Assembly (NCBI GenBank): GCA_050954505.1
Contig: JBPBPY010000129.1
Coordinates: forward strand, 1 to 28,333
From: JAQGMO01 sp050954505
GTDB taxonomy: Bacteria; Pseudomonadota; Gammaproteobacteria; Burkholderiales; Burkholderiaceae_D
Reading direction: 5' to 3'
Length of the DNA stretch: 28,333 nt
The translations under genes and the position numbers were made by a program. Below, in pieces: positions 1 to 8,546 of this stretch. Each line of letters opens with the position of its first letter. The first letter of the stretch is position 1. The notes beneath the pieces were generated by a model. That model was not told the origin of the DNA. It saw only the letters and a program-made list of their open reading frames with translations, and searched no databases.

Positions 1-837
1 GATGCTGGCGATCAGTGTCGGCGGCAGGAAGGCGACCGAGGCCACCGAGAAGATCTTGATGATCTTGTTCTGGTTGATGTTGATGAAACCGACCGTGGCG
101 TCCATGAGGAAGTTGATCTTGTCGAACAGGAAGGCAGTGTGGCCATCGAGCGATTCGATGTCGCGCAGGATCTGGCGCGCATCTTCAAACTGCTCGGCAT
201 TGAGCAGCCGTCCGCGCATCAAAAAACTCACGGCGCGCCGGGTATCCATCATGTTGCGGCGGATGCGGCCATTCAGATCTTCCTCGCTGGCGATGGCGGT
301 CAGCGAGGCCGCCGCGTCCTGATCGGTAAAGTCCTTTTTCAGCACGCTGCGGCTGACTTCCTCCAGGTTCTGGTAGACGCCTTCGAGCGCATCGGCAGAA
401 TATTCGGCATCGGTGGCATACAGGTCGAGCAGCACATCCTTGTAGTCGCCAATCGACCCGGGCCGCGAGCGCGCACGCATGCGCACCAGGCGAAACACCG
501 GCAGGTCGTCGGTGTGCACCGAGAACAGCATGTTCTTGTTGAGGATGAACGCCACGGTGACCACACGCGAGCGGCCATCGTCTTCTTCCAGCAGGAAGTC
601 GGTGCGCAGATGCAGGTCGCCATTTTCCGCTTCGTAATAGCGTGCCGACGCTTCGATATCCTTGACCTCGTCTTCGCCAGGCAGGGTCACGCCATAGATG
701 CTTTTCACCCAGGCGCGTTCTTCATCGTTCGGATCGGTCAGGTCGACCCACACTGGCGTGGCGCGCTCGAGATCGTTGCGGCTTTCGATGTTGACCTGGT
801 TGAGCCGGCCGTTCTGCAAAACAAACACATTGATCAT
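1..837 (-). CDS. corA: CorA-family magnesium/cobalt transporter, N-terminal part (cut by window edge)
   Basis: The reading frame starts at an ATG on the minus strand at 837 and stays open for 279 codons to base 1. The visible part is the cytoplasmic funnel domain of CorA (start MINVFVLQNGRLNQVNIE) followed by the long stalk helix and the first membrane segment. The last visible residues, FLPPTLIASI, are exactly where the family places its pore motif YGMNF, so the signature GMN and the second membrane helix lie just outside the window. CorA forms inner-membrane pentamers that import Mg2+ and sometimes Co2+ or Ni2+. A purine-rich Shine-Dalgarno (GGAAGAAGGAAG) sits just upstream of the ATG and supports this start. 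It is separated from mtgA by about 150 bases and may have its own promoter. The identity is firm; only the C-terminus is missing. Confidence 0.93.
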   Translation of the reverse strand, partial: MINVFVLQNGRLNQVNIESRNDLERATPVWVDLTDPNDEERAWVKSIYGVTLPGEDEVKDIEASARYYEAENGDLHLRTDFLLEEDDGRSRVVTVAFILNKNMLFSVHTDDLPVFRLVRMRARSRPGSIGDYKDVLLDLYATDAEYSADALEGVYQNLEEVSRSVLKKDFTDQDAAASLTAIASEEDLNGRIRRNMMDTRRAVSFLMRGRLLNAEQFEDARQILRDIESLDGHTAFLFDKINFLMDATVGFININQNKIIKIFSVASVAFLPPTLIASI

Positions 838-988
838 TGGGCTTCCTTCTTCCGTGCCGCCCGGCGTGGCAAAAAAATCAGCGCAAGTGTAAGGTCAAGG
901 TCAGCGCCAGGCAAGGACAAATACCGCACAAACCGCAACAGGGGCACGGTCGAAGCAGAAAGGATGTGAAGAACACGCGCCGCCACCG

Positions 989-1738
989 TCAAGGCAATTC
1001 GGCCGAACCCATGCGCCGCAGGATCAAGGCGCTGCGGCGGGTCAGATAAACCGAATTACGGTTCTTTTCAAACACGCGGGGATTGGGCAGCATGACCGCC
1101 AGGCGCGCCGCCTGGCTGGCCGAAAGACTGGCGGCAGGAATGTTGTAATAGTGCCGCGCGGCGGCCTCGGCACCGTAGACGCCACTGCCCCACTCCACCA
1201 CATTCAGATAGATTTCATAGATGCGTTCCTTCTCCATCCAGAATTCCAGCATGTAGGTGATGATGAATTCCTCACCCTTGCGCAGGTAGCTGCGCTCGCC
1301 CGAGAGGAACAGATTCTTGGCCAGCTGCTGGGTAATGGTCGAGCCGCCCGAGACCACATGGCCCTTGCGGGTATTCTTTTCATAGGCCTTCTGCATGGCC
1401 TGCCAGTCGACACCGTCGTGCTCGGAAAAATTGCTGTCTTCCGACGCAATGATGGCGCGCTTGAGATTGGTCGAAATGCGCTCGTACGGCACCCAGACAT
1501 ACTGCAGCTTGATATCGGGATTTTTTTCCTGCAGCACGGCCAGCTGGCGGCGCATGAAACTGGTGGAGCCGGGATTGTGGTTGACCCACCAGCCGATCTG
1601 CAGGAAGAAATACAGCTGCAGCAGCAGGACCAGCATCACTGGCAGCACCACCAGCCACAGCAGACCCCGCATCAGCCAGGAGCGTTGCGCCGGCTTGCCG
1701 GCATTGCCGGAGCGGGATTTTTTTTTCGAAAAGGCCAT
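989..1738 (-). CDS. mtgA: Monofunctional biosynthetic peptidoglycan transglycosylase
   Basis: This 249-residue protein is a glycosyltransferase family 51 enzyme that polymerises lipid II into glycan strands at the periplasmic face of the inner membrane. It has a short basic N-terminus, one membrane anchor (about residues 24-46), and the GT51 domain after it. The hallmark motif around the catalytic Glu is visible as ASEDSNFSEHDGVDW (Glu100), followed by GGSTITQQLAKNLFL (about 131-145) and the RKGEE segment (about 153-157). There is no transpeptidase domain, which separates MtgA from class A PBPs. The length is normal for the family. It is the last gene of the mpl-to-mtgA run, 36 bases after aroE. 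The start ATG has only a weak Shine-Dalgarno, so translation may depend on the upstream gene. Confidence 0.95.
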   Translation of the reverse strand: MAFSKKKSRSGNAGKPAQRSWLMRGLLWLVVLPVMLVLLLQLYFFLQIGWWVNHNPGSTSFMRRQLAVLQEKNPDIKLQYVWVPYERISTNLKRAIIASEDSNFSEHDGVDWQAMQKAYEKNTRKGHVVSGGSTITQQLAKNLFLSGERSYLRKGEEFIITYMLEFWMEKERIYEIYLNVVEWGSGVYGAEAAARHYYNIPAASLSASQAARLAVMLPNPRVFEKNRNSVYLTRRSALILRRMGSAELP

Positions 1739-1774
1739 CGGGCTACGCTCGGGTCGGGGTGCGGGTTGGATAGT

Positions 1775-2650
1775 TCAGATTGGAGCGCGCAGGCCATCAC
1801 GCAGCTGCTGCAAGACCGCTGTCGTGTCGGGGCGCACGCCCCGCCACAGGTAAAACGATTCGGCGGCCTGCTCGACCAGCATGCCGATGCCGTCACGCAC
1901 CTGGCCACCGCAGTCCAGCGCATGGCGCAGGAACACTGTCGGTTCCGCGCCATACATCATGTCATAGGCCAGCGTGCCGGCACCAATCACCCCGGCTGGC
2001 AAGGGCGGCACCTGTGCGGCAATGCTGGCCGAGGTGGCGTTGATGACCAGGTCGAACCGGCCGCACAGGCTGGGAAAATCACTGGCCGACAAGCGGCACT
2101 GGCGGGCAAACGGCAGCAGTTGCGCCACCAGCTCGTCGGCCTTCGATACCGTGCGGTTGCCGATGACAAGTTCACGCGGCGCCTGTGCCAGCATCGGCAG
2201 CAAGACCCCGCGCGCGGCGCCACCGGCGCCCAGCAGCAGGATGCGCTTGCCGGCCATGGTCCAGCCGGCATTGCCGACCATGTCGGTGACCAGCCCCTGG
2301 CCATCGGTGTTGTCGCCATGGATGCAGCCGTCGGCAGCAAACAGCAGCGTATTGACGGCACCGGCCAGGCGCGCGCGTTCCGACAGGGTGTCTGCCAGGG
2401 CGAAGGCTTCCAGCTTGAACGGTACCGTGACATTGGCACCCTGGCCGCCTTGCGCCATGAAGCACCGTACGCTGGCAGCAAAACCGTCGAGCGGCGCCAG
2501 CAAATGCTCATACACCATAGCCTGGCCGGTCTGCGCCGCAAAAGCGGCATGAATGCCGGGCGATTTGCTGTGTGCCACCGGATTGCCAATGACGGCGTAG
2601 CGCGGCAGTGCTGCACTGGTGCGCGTTGGCAGCGGCGATGGCGTGTTCAT
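1775..2650 (-). CDS. aroE: Shikimate dehydrogenase (NADP+)
   Basis: AroE reduces 3-dehydroshikimate to shikimate with NADPH in the cytoplasm, the fourth step of the chorismate pathway. The 291-residue protein shows the shikimate-binding SKSP motif (residues 28-31), NVTVPFK with the catalytic Lys79, HGDNTDG with Asp116, the Rossmann loop GAGGAARG (141-148), and NRT (165-167), which contacts the NADP phosphate. The start ATG overlaps the stop of the upstream TonB-family gene by one base (TGATG), a strong sign of translational coupling. The type II dehydroquinase aroQ, the preceding step, lies elsewhere in this window on the plus strand, so the pathway genes are split. Length and motifs are ordinary. 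Confidence 0.96.
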   Translation of the reverse strand: MNTPSPLPTRTSAALPRYAVIGNPVAHSKSPGIHAAFAAQTGQAMVYEHLLAPLDGFAASVRCFMAQGGQGANVTVPFKLEAFALADTLSERARLAGAVNTLLFAADGCIHGDNTDGQGLVTDMVGNAGWTMAGKRILLLGAGGAARGVLLPMLAQAPRELVIGNRTVSKADELVAQLLPFARQCRLSASDFPSLCGRFDLVINATSASIAAQVPPLPAGVIGAGTLAYDMMYGAEPTVFLRHALDCGGQVRDGIGMLVEQAAESFYLWRGVRPDTTAVLQQLRDGLRAPI

Positions 2651-3543
2651 CAGTTGTTGTTGCCGCGCAGCTGGGTTTCCACCATGTCTTCGCGGGTAAA
2701 CTTGAAGCGGGTGATGATTTCCCAGACATCGTCCTTGTCGGTGCTGCGCATATTCGGCGGAAACGCACCGAAAGGCGCGGCACGCCGCACGATCGACAAG
2801 GCTGCCGCATCGAGCGCCCGGTTGCCGGAGGATTTTTCGATACGCGGGCCGCCTTCCTTGTCATAGATGGTGCCATCGTGGAAGACTGGAATATAGACCA
2901 CCAGTTCGCCATACAGTTTCTGGCCATCTTTCTGCGGGAAGTTCACGGTCCCGAGATTTTCCACCTTCTTTTGCAGCGCCGAGTAGTACATGGCATAGCC
3001 GACCTCGCGCGTGCTCGGGGTGATCTGGGTTTTTTTCGGCCGCTTGTTGTATTCCTCGATGCTGCGCGAGATTTCCGCTTCCATGCGCGCCAGCGCATGC
3101 GTGGTTTGCGTTGCATCGGTGCCGGCTTGCGGCGTCTTTTCGCGCTGCACTTCCTTTTCATCAGGACGCGGTACTGCCAAGGCCGTCTTGACGGCAGTCT
3201 GGGCGATGATCTGCTGCTGCTGCGCTTCGAGCTGGGCAATGCGGCGCTGGCTGACGGCCAGCGCATCGCCATCCTCGACCTTGCGCAGGTCTGGCAAAGG
3301 TGACTTGGCGCGGCCGTCGTCGGCATTGCCGCCGCCATCGAGATTGGCCTGCGCCAGTGCGTCAGCTTTCAGCGGCGCCTTGTCATGCTTGGCATTGACC
3401 AGAATGACTTCGATGCCCGGGTCGACAGGCGCCAGGCGGCGAGCCGGCGGCGCAGAGAAGTGCACTGCCAGCAGCAGGCCGTGAACCAGCAGCGAAACCG
3501 CAATGGCGATGTTGAGCGTCGAGTTTTTGAAAAGAGGCTTCAC
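2650..3543 (-). CDS. TonB-family protein (energy transducer-like, TonB C-terminal domain)
   Basis: This 297-residue protein has an N-terminal signal anchor (about residues 9-31: a hydrophobic stretch after MKPLFKNSTLN), a periplasmic spacer rich in Lys, Gln and Glu with coiled-coil character (about 80-180), and a TonB-like C-terminal domain. In the C-terminal domain, YGELVVYIPVFHDGTIYD and ALDAAALSIVRRAAPFG are recognisable. TonB proteins carry proton-motive energy from ExbB/ExbD to outer-membrane receptors. No exbBD genes are visible, and the spacer lacks a long Pro-Lys stretch, so this copy could instead serve an envelope-structural role. The start codon is GTG with no clear Shine-Dalgarno. 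The stop overlaps the aroE start. Family assignment is sure; the partner is unknown. Confidence 0.85.
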   Translation of the reverse strand: MKPLFKNSTLNIAIAVSLLVHGLLLAVHFSAPPARRLAPVDPGIEVILVNAKHDKAPLKADALAQANLDGGGNADDGRAKSPLPDLRKVEDGDALAVSQRRIAQLEAQQQQIIAQTAVKTALAVPRPDEKEVQREKTPQAGTDATQTTHALARMEAEISRSIEEYNKRPKKTQITPSTREVGYAMYYSALQKKVENLGTVNFPQKDGQKLYGELVVYIPVFHDGTIYDKEGGPRIEKSSGNRALDAAALSIVRRAAPFGAFPPNMRSTDKDDVWEIITRFKFTREDMVETQLRGNNN

Positions 3544-3682
3544 GAAGATTGTTCAGGATTCAGTGGAAAAAACCGCGCTGCGGGTGCCGGCAAGGCGGCC
3601 GGAGAGTCGGACAACACATCGGCCGCCAAGCCGGAAAGACCCGATTTTACGACAACCGTGGCAGCGCCCGTCTGCTTTTTGC

Positions 3683-3994
3683 TCAATGTCTGCAGGTCCG
3701 GGCCTGCAGGCCGGTCAACGCCAAGGCCTGCATTGCGGTTTTGCCCTGCATGGTCCCGGCTTTCGATCCGGATCCGGCCCGGCCCTGGCTTGTGATCCGG
3801 CTGCGAAGTTGATTTTGCCCTGGACGCCGGCGCTGCTTCGGCCTGGAGGCAGTTTCCCCGTTTGCAGGCGTATTGATCTCGGCTGCCGCTTCATCGTCGG
3901 CACCCGGACCGGCTTCTGCTGCGGGTTCGCGGTCGACTGCGGGTTCGCGGTCCGCTGCGGGTTCACGGTCCGCTTCGGTTTCGGCTTCGGCTAC
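3683..3994 (-). other. Out-of-frame continuation of the RNB ribonuclease tail
   Basis: Immediately after the RNB stop codon, the -1 frame is open to a TGA at 3683-3685. It reads as a natural extension of the tail: VAEAETEADREPAADREP and so on, with three six-residue DREPA[A/V]-type units encoded by 18-base repeats (about 3914-3970). An acidic patch follows (GADDEAAAEI), then a basic stretch (SRPKQRRRPGQNQLRSR). Acidic-then-basic tails are common at the C-terminus of RNase R-type enzymes. The 0 frame across the same bases gives an unremarkable Pro/Lys/Asn/Gln-rich sequence. One missing base near GAATCGTAG (about 3991-3999) would join the two frames. No canonical X XXY YYZ slippery heptamer is present at the junction, so a simple indel or a sequencing error is more likely than programmed frameshifting. 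Confidence 0.6.
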
Positions 3995-6096
3995 GATTCG
4001 GGTTTCACTTCGGCTGCGCCTTCGGCTTCGTCGGGTTTCACTTCGGCTGCGGCTTCGGGTTTCGCTTCGGCTTCGGCTGCTTGTTTCGCTTCGGCTTCAC
4101 TTTCCGCTTCGGCTTCTGCCTCGCCTTCGAGGCGATCGACGGCTTCTTCCAGCTCATCCATCTCGCCTTCGTCGGCGCCACCGCCGGCAGCGGGCGCACT
4201 GATTTCCAGCAGGCGCGCGTCGACCGTCAGGTCGATTTCATCAAGATGCAGCAAGTCGAGCTTGACCTGGGTACCGCGTGCCACGCTGATCATGCCGGGC
4301 AATTTGACCACCAGCGGAATATCCACCAGGCGCAGGATCTCATCCTTCAATACGACCGCTTCGACCTGGCGCACGCCTTCCTGCGCCAGCCAGCGCAGGC
4401 ACCAGTAACGCTCCATGCTGGTCTGGAATTCATTGTAGGCGGCATAGGCGGCATCGAAAGCGGAAACGATCGCGAACAGGCCGGCGTCCCGCGGCTTGAA
4501 CGGCGCCACCAGCGGGGCGGCGACGCCGTTGCCGACACAGGCCAGGATCTGCCACTGGTTTACCAGGTCGGTGTAGCGCCGCAATGGCGAGGTGCTCCAG
4601 GCATACTGGTCCACGCCCAAGCCCTGGTGCGGCGCGGCATGGGTCACCATGCGCACCTGCATGCGCGTGGCCCAGCCGCCACCGGCGCCGCCCTGGCTGC
4701 GGTAGATGCCGGGCACGCCATTGTCATGCATGAACTTGCCCCAGGTGCTGTTGGCAAAGATCATCAGTTCGGCAACGATCTTGTCGAGCGGCGCGCCGCG
4801 CTTGCGGCGCACGATGCTGACCACGTCATCGTCGACATAGAAATTGAAATCGACGCGGTTGTTCTGCTCCGGGCGCAGGCCAAAGCTCTCGCGCTTGGCC
4901 ATGCGGCCCTGTTCGAGCACCTGGGCCCAGGACCACAGTACAGCGATGTCGTCCTTGTGCGCATACTCGCCGGCGCCGGCGGCCAGGTTTTCTTCCGACA
5001 CCTGGTCATCGAGGTCGTTGTGGCGCAGGTTGGCGGCGATCGGCACGGCTTCGGCACGGGTCTCGGTGGCGACGATCGACCAGTCGGCCATGTCGAGCGT
5101 GGCATACAGCGACAAGGCCGGACAGGTCTTGCCCTGTGCCAGCGTGAACGCGTCGACCACCTCATCGGGCAGCATGGTGATCTTGTCGCCGGGCATATAC
5201 ACCGTCGACATGCGCGCACGCGCGATCGCATCGATGGCGTCATCGCGGCTGATGCCCAGTCCAGGGGCGGCGATGTGAATGCCGATGCGTACCAGGCCAT
5301 CGGCCAGCAGGGTGACGGAAAACGCATCGTCGATTTCGGTGGTGGTGACATCGTCGATGGAAAATGCTGCCACCTCCGCCAGCGGCAGCGCCAGTGCGCT
5401 GACCGGCGGCACGTCGACCTTGGCGAAGCCTGTGCCCTTGGGAAAATTCTCGAACAGGAATTTCGACAGGTGCAGCTGCTTTGGCGAAGCAATGGCGCCG
5501 ACTGCCAGCATCAGGCGCGGTGGCGAGGTGTGCATCTCCTGGCTGGCTGCTTCCAGCGCCTTGTATTCGATGCCGTTCTTGTCCGGCTTGAACAACAGCT
5601 GCAATGCCAGCGCACCAATGGCGCTGGGGAGGCGATGGGCCTTGAGTTCATCGACATACGACTGCTGCACCAGCGCCAGCTGCTTTTTCTTTTCGATGCC
5701 GGCCAGCGCTGCCTTGAGCGCGGTTTCCGGCGCGGCCTTGTAGCGGCCCTTGCCCTTGCGATAGAAATACACCGGCGCGCCATGCAGGCGCAACAACAAG
5801 CCCGCCGCTTCATGGGCCTGCGGTGCCTGGCCGAAGTACTCGGCGCCGAGATCGGCAAAGCCGAACTCTTCCTGGCCGGCGACTTCCCAGAGGAAATCGA
5901 GATCGATGTCGGCTGCCACCTGCTGTGCCTGGGCCATCATGGTGGCCGGGTCGGGGCTGGCGAACTGCAGCAGCACATCCTTGGCGCGTACCTTGCTGCG
6001 TTTGCCGGTTTGCAGCTCGACCTGGTAAGCCTCGCCAGTCTGTGACAGGGAAACACCGGCCTTGAAATCGCCGGATTCTTCAAAAAATAAATTCAT
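3991..6096 (-). CDS. RNB-domain exoribonuclease (RNase II/R family) with a highly charged C-terminal tail
   Basis: This is a 701-residue hydrolytic 3'-5' exoribonuclease of the RNB family. The RNB core has the metal-binding TTTEIDDAFSV motif at about residues 250-260 and the conserved STSPLRRYTDL about 250 residues later. The N-terminal ~230 residues replace the usual cold-shock domains and are more divergent. After the core, a degenerate S1-like segment leads into a Glu/Ala/Lys repeat tail (about 640-701). The in-frame stop is a TAG at 3991-3993, but the same Glu/Ala-rich composition continues in the -1 frame for about 100 more codons to 3683 (see separate entry). The annotated end may therefore be a frameshift product. 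It lies 15 bases after yqiA in the mpl run and lacks a good Shine-Dalgarno. It is probably a general RNA-turnover enzyme, but not a standard rnb or rnr, so no symbol is given. Confidence 0.9.
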   Translation of the reverse strand: MNLFFEESGDFKAGVSLSQTGEAYQVELQTGKRSKVRAKDVLLQFASPDPATMMAQAQQVAADIDLDFLWEVAGQEEFGFADLGAEYFGQAPQAHEAAGLLLRLHGAPVYFYRKGKGRYKAAPETALKAALAGIEKKKQLALVQQSYVDELKAHRLPSAIGALALQLLFKPDKNGIEYKALEAASQEMHTSPPRLMLAVGAIASPKQLHLSKFLFENFPKGTGFAKVDVPPVSALALPLAEVAAFSIDDVTTTEIDDAFSVTLLADGLVRIGIHIAAPGLGISRDDAIDAIARARMSTVYMPGDKITMLPDEVVDAFTLAQGKTCPALSLYATLDMADWSIVATETRAEAVPIAANLRHNDLDDQVSEENLAAGAGEYAHKDDIAVLWSWAQVLEQGRMAKRESFGLRPEQNNRVDFNFYVDDDVVSIVRRKRGAPLDKIVAELMIFANSTWGKFMHDNGVPGIYRSQGGAGGGWATRMQVRMVTHAAPHQGLGVDQYAWSTSPLRRYTDLVNQWQILACVGNGVAAPLVAPFKPRDAGLFAIVSAFDAAYAAYNEFQTSMERYWCLRWLAQEGVRQVEAVVLKDEILRLVDIPLVVKLPGMISVARGTQVKLDLLHLDEIDLTVDARLLEISAPAAGGGADEGEMDELEEAVDRLEGEAEAEAESEAEAKQAAEAEAKPEAAAEVKPDEAEGAAEVKPES

Positions 6097-6111
6097 GGTG
6101 TGCTGTTCGGT

Positions 6112-6834
6112 TTAATCTTTGGGCGCTGCGTTGGTGTGCGGGGAAGAGTTTGCCTGCTCGGGGGATTGCGCGGTCGGTTGCAAGGCCGGCTGCAATGGCG
6201 CTTGCGGCTCCCGGGGTGCGGCACGCTGGGTCCTCGCCGCCGGCGCCGCCGCATCAGCGGTGCCGGTGCGGGCATCACAAAACGCCAGCACCCGGTCGGC
6301 ATGGTCGGCAAAGTCGCTGATGCCGTGGTCGCTGCCATCGATGACGATCTGTTGCGCACCGTCGTAGAAGGCCACCATTTCGCGCCAGTCCAGCACTTCA
6401 TCGCCGGTGGCGGCAATGAGCAAATAGCGCTGCGGCTCGCTGATGCGCTGGACCGTCAGGGCCCTGAGTTCATCGATGTAGCCATGCTTGAATTCGAACG
6501 GCGCATTGGTCTGGTACACCGTCGAGACGCCGACGTAGCTCGACAATTCGCGCGGCGCCGTCACCGCGGGATTGAGCAGCACGGCGCGGCAGCCCAGGTG
6601 CTCGGCCAGCCAGGTGGCGTAAAAGCCTCCCAGCGAAGAGCCGACCACGGTCAGGTCCGCTGCCGGCACCCCGGCGCTCAGTTGCAGTGCCAGTTCCATG
6701 GCCAGCCTCGGCGAAGCCGGCAGCTGCGGGCAGACATAATCGGCGGCACGCCCTGCAGCCGCCATTTTCCGGGCCAGCAGGACAGCCTTGGCCGAACAGG
6801 GCGAGGAGCGGAACCCGTGCAGATAGAGAATCAT
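6112..6834 (-). CDS. yqiA: YqiA/YcfP-family alpha/beta-hydrolase esterase with an Ala/Pro-rich C-terminal tail
   Basis: The first ~188 residues match the YqiA (UPF0227) esterase family: MILYLHGFRSSP at the start, the nucleophile elbow VGSSLGGFYATWL (Ser67), ATGDEVLDWREMVAFYDGA carrying the acidic residue (Asp145), and IDGSDHGISDF with the catalytic His170. The family hydrolyses short acyl esters such as palmitoyl-CoA or p-nitrophenyl esters in vitro; its natural substrate is not settled. Unusually, the protein is 240 residues, against about 190 for E. coli YqiA. The extra ~50 residues are a low-complexity Ala/Pro/Gln tail likely to be disordered. It sits 12 bases after mpl and 15 before the RNB gene, within the same transcription unit. 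Confidence 0.88.
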   Translation of the reverse strand: MILYLHGFRSSPCSAKAVLLARKMAAAGRAADYVCPQLPASPRLAMELALQLSAGVPAADLTVVGSSLGGFYATWLAEHLGCRAVLLNPAVTAPRELSSYVGVSTVYQTNAPFEFKHGYIDELRALTVQRISEPQRYLLIAATGDEVLDWREMVAFYDGAQQIVIDGSDHGISDFADHADRVLAFCDARTGTADAAAPAARTQRAAPREPQAPLQPALQPTAQSPEQANSSPHTNAAPKD

Positions 6835-6846
6835 GATCAGCGCTGT

Positions 6847-8340
6847 TCAGGCAGGCAAAACAGCTTGGGCAAACCGCAATGCCAGGGCATCGAGCAGCCT
6901 GGCGTGCACATTGCCAAAGCCGCCATTGCTCATGGCAATCACATGGTCGCCCGGCTGCGCCACGGCGGCAATGGCCGCGACCAGCAGGTCGATGTCGTCA
7001 AATGCCTGGGCAGCGGCGCCCAGCGGCGCCAGTGCGCCGGTCAGGTTCCAGCCCAGCGCATTCTTGCCATCGCCTGCGGCGCCGTAGCCAAACACCAGGT
7101 CGGCATCGGCCAGGCTGGGCGCCAGCGCCTCTTTCATGGTCCCGAGCTTCATGGTGTTGGAACGAGGTTCGAGCACCGCCAGGATGCGCGCGCTGCCAAC
7201 CGTCTTGCGCAGGCCGGCCAGGGTGGTGGCAATGGCCGTGGGGTGATGGGCAAAATCATCGATCACGCGGATGCCGGCAACCGTGCCGCGCAGTTCCATG
7301 CGCCGCTTTACATTGATGAAACGCCCGAGCGACGCGATGGCTTGCGCAGGCGGCACACCGACATGGCGCGCAGCGGCAATAGCAGCAAGCGCATTCATGC
7401 GGTTGTGTTCTCCGGACAGCGCCCAGTTTACGGTGCCCAGTTTTTCACCATGGAAGAAGACGTCGAAACTGTCGTCCGCATGGGTGGACAGCGACCAGCC
7501 CGAGGCATTGCCGGGGTTGACAGGGTTGACAGTGCCCGGCATGCCATCGGCTGCGGCCGGCGCGATGGCGACGCCGAACGGTTCGACCTCGCTCCAGCAG
7601 CCGCGCGCCAGCACCCGCTGCAGCGCCGCCTCGCGCGCGTTGACCACCAGCCGGCCGATGGCGGGCACGGTGCGCACCAGATGATGGAACTGGGTTTCGA
7701 TGGCGCGCAGGTCTGGAAAGATGTCGGCGTGATCGTATTCGAGATTGTTGAGAATGGCCGTGCGGGCGTGGTAATGCACGAACTTGCTGCGCTTGTCGAA
7801 GAACGCGGTGTCGTACTCGTCGGCTTCGATGACGAAAAATGCGCTGGCATCGGCGCCTGCCCTGGTGCCGGGGTGGCCCAGGTGGTTGCCGCCCAGGCGC
7901 GCCGAAATGCCGAAGTTCAGCGGCACGCCGCCAATCAGAAAACCGGGCGCGTAACCGGCGTCTTCCAGCAGCCAGGCCAGCATGGCCGACGTGGTGGTCT
8001 TGCCGTGGGTGCCCGCCACGGCCAGCACCCATTTGTCGCGCAGCAGATTCTCGCCCAGCCATTGGGGACCGGAGACATACGGCAGGCCGCGATTGAGGAT
8101 TTCTTCCATCAGCGCATTGCCGCGCGCAACCACATTGCCGATCACAAACAAGTCAGGCGCCAGCGCCAGCTGCTCGATGCCGAAGCCTTCCACCAGTTCG
8201 ATGCCCTGCCCTTCGAGCTGCGTGCTCATGGGCGGGTAGACATTGGCATCGCAGCCGGTGACGCGGTGTCCGGCCTCCTTGGCCAGCACGGCCAGGCCGC
8301 CCATGAAGGTGCCGCAGATGCCTAGTATATGAATATGCAT
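6847..8340 (-). CDS. mpl: UDP-N-acetylmuramate:L-alanyl-gamma-D-glutamyl-meso-diaminopimelate ligase
   Basis: Mpl attaches recycled murein tripeptide directly to UDP-MurNAc in the cytoplasm, bypassing MurC, MurD and MurE. The 497-residue protein starts MHIHILGICGTFMGGLA, a typical Mpl N-terminus, which fixes the start. The ATP-binding P-loop GTHGKTTT lies at residues 110-117, the Mur-ligase metal/carbamate region near FFVIEADEYDTAFFDKRSK, and the nucleotide/substrate segment at LNNLEYDHADIFP. The C-terminal Mur-ligase domain includes VIDDFAHHPTAI. It is the first gene of the run to mtgA. There is no Shine-Dalgarno upstream; instead a perfect 14-base palindrome ends only four bases from the ATG, so the message may be nearly leaderless or start within the palindrome region. 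Confidence 0.96.
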   Translation of the reverse strand: MHIHILGICGTFMGGLAVLAKEAGHRVTGCDANVYPPMSTQLEGQGIELVEGFGIEQLALAPDLFVIGNVVARGNALMEEILNRGLPYVSGPQWLGENLLRDKWVLAVAGTHGKTTTSAMLAWLLEDAGYAPGFLIGGVPLNFGISARLGGNHLGHPGTRAGADASAFFVIEADEYDTAFFDKRSKFVHYHARTAILNNLEYDHADIFPDLRAIETQFHHLVRTVPAIGRLVVNAREAALQRVLARGCWSEVEPFGVAIAPAAADGMPGTVNPVNPGNASGWSLSTHADDSFDVFFHGEKLGTVNWALSGEHNRMNALAAIAAARHVGVPPAQAIASLGRFINVKRRMELRGTVAGIRVIDDFAHHPTAIATTLAGLRKTVGSARILAVLEPRSNTMKLGTMKEALAPSLADADLVFGYGAAGDGKNALGWNLTGALAPLGAAAQAFDDIDLLVAAIAAVAQPGDHVIAMSNGGFGNVHARLLDALALRFAQAVLPA

Positions 8341-8344
8341 TGTA

Positions 8345-8358
8345 CAATTTCGAAATTG
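8345..8358. promoter_or_regulatory. Perfect 14-base palindrome just upstream of mpl
   Basis: CAATTTCGAAATTG is a perfect palindrome lying four bases before the mpl ATG in the divergent mpl/8547 intergenic region. A TACAAT -10-like hexamer on the minus strand overlaps its end. It could be an operator or a hairpin covering the mpl start. No regulator is identified. Confidence 0.35.
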
Positions 8359-8546
8359 GAGGTTCGGATCAGCCGCAGTGCGCCGCCTTGGTCACGCTAC
8401 GGTCATTTCGGATCAGATGCGTGCTCGAGCCCGCAGCCAAAACAGTGCCGCGGCGCGGCTGCCACGTGAGATGTTTTCCGATTTTACCCGAGCAGCCAGG
8501 ATTTCCCCCGCCAATTTGCCCGATTTGCCAGGCCCATGCCGCCACG

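Noticed and set aside
1151..2866. A 571-codon plus-strand open frame opposite mtgA and aroE.
   Set aside because: Shadow frame produced by GC-rich codon use; both minus-strand genes have intact catalytic motifs.
3715..3966. An 83-codon minus-strand frame after the RNB stop codon, in the same frame as the ribonuclease.
   Set aside because: Its Pro/Asn/Gln-rich product does not continue the Glu/Ala tail, whereas the -1 frame does. It looks like a by-product of the repeat.
8340..8546. TTG-initiated N-terminal extension of the 248-residue protein.
   Set aside because: The extra residues are Pro/Cys/Arg-rich and non-coding in character, and would leave no room for the divergent promoters.
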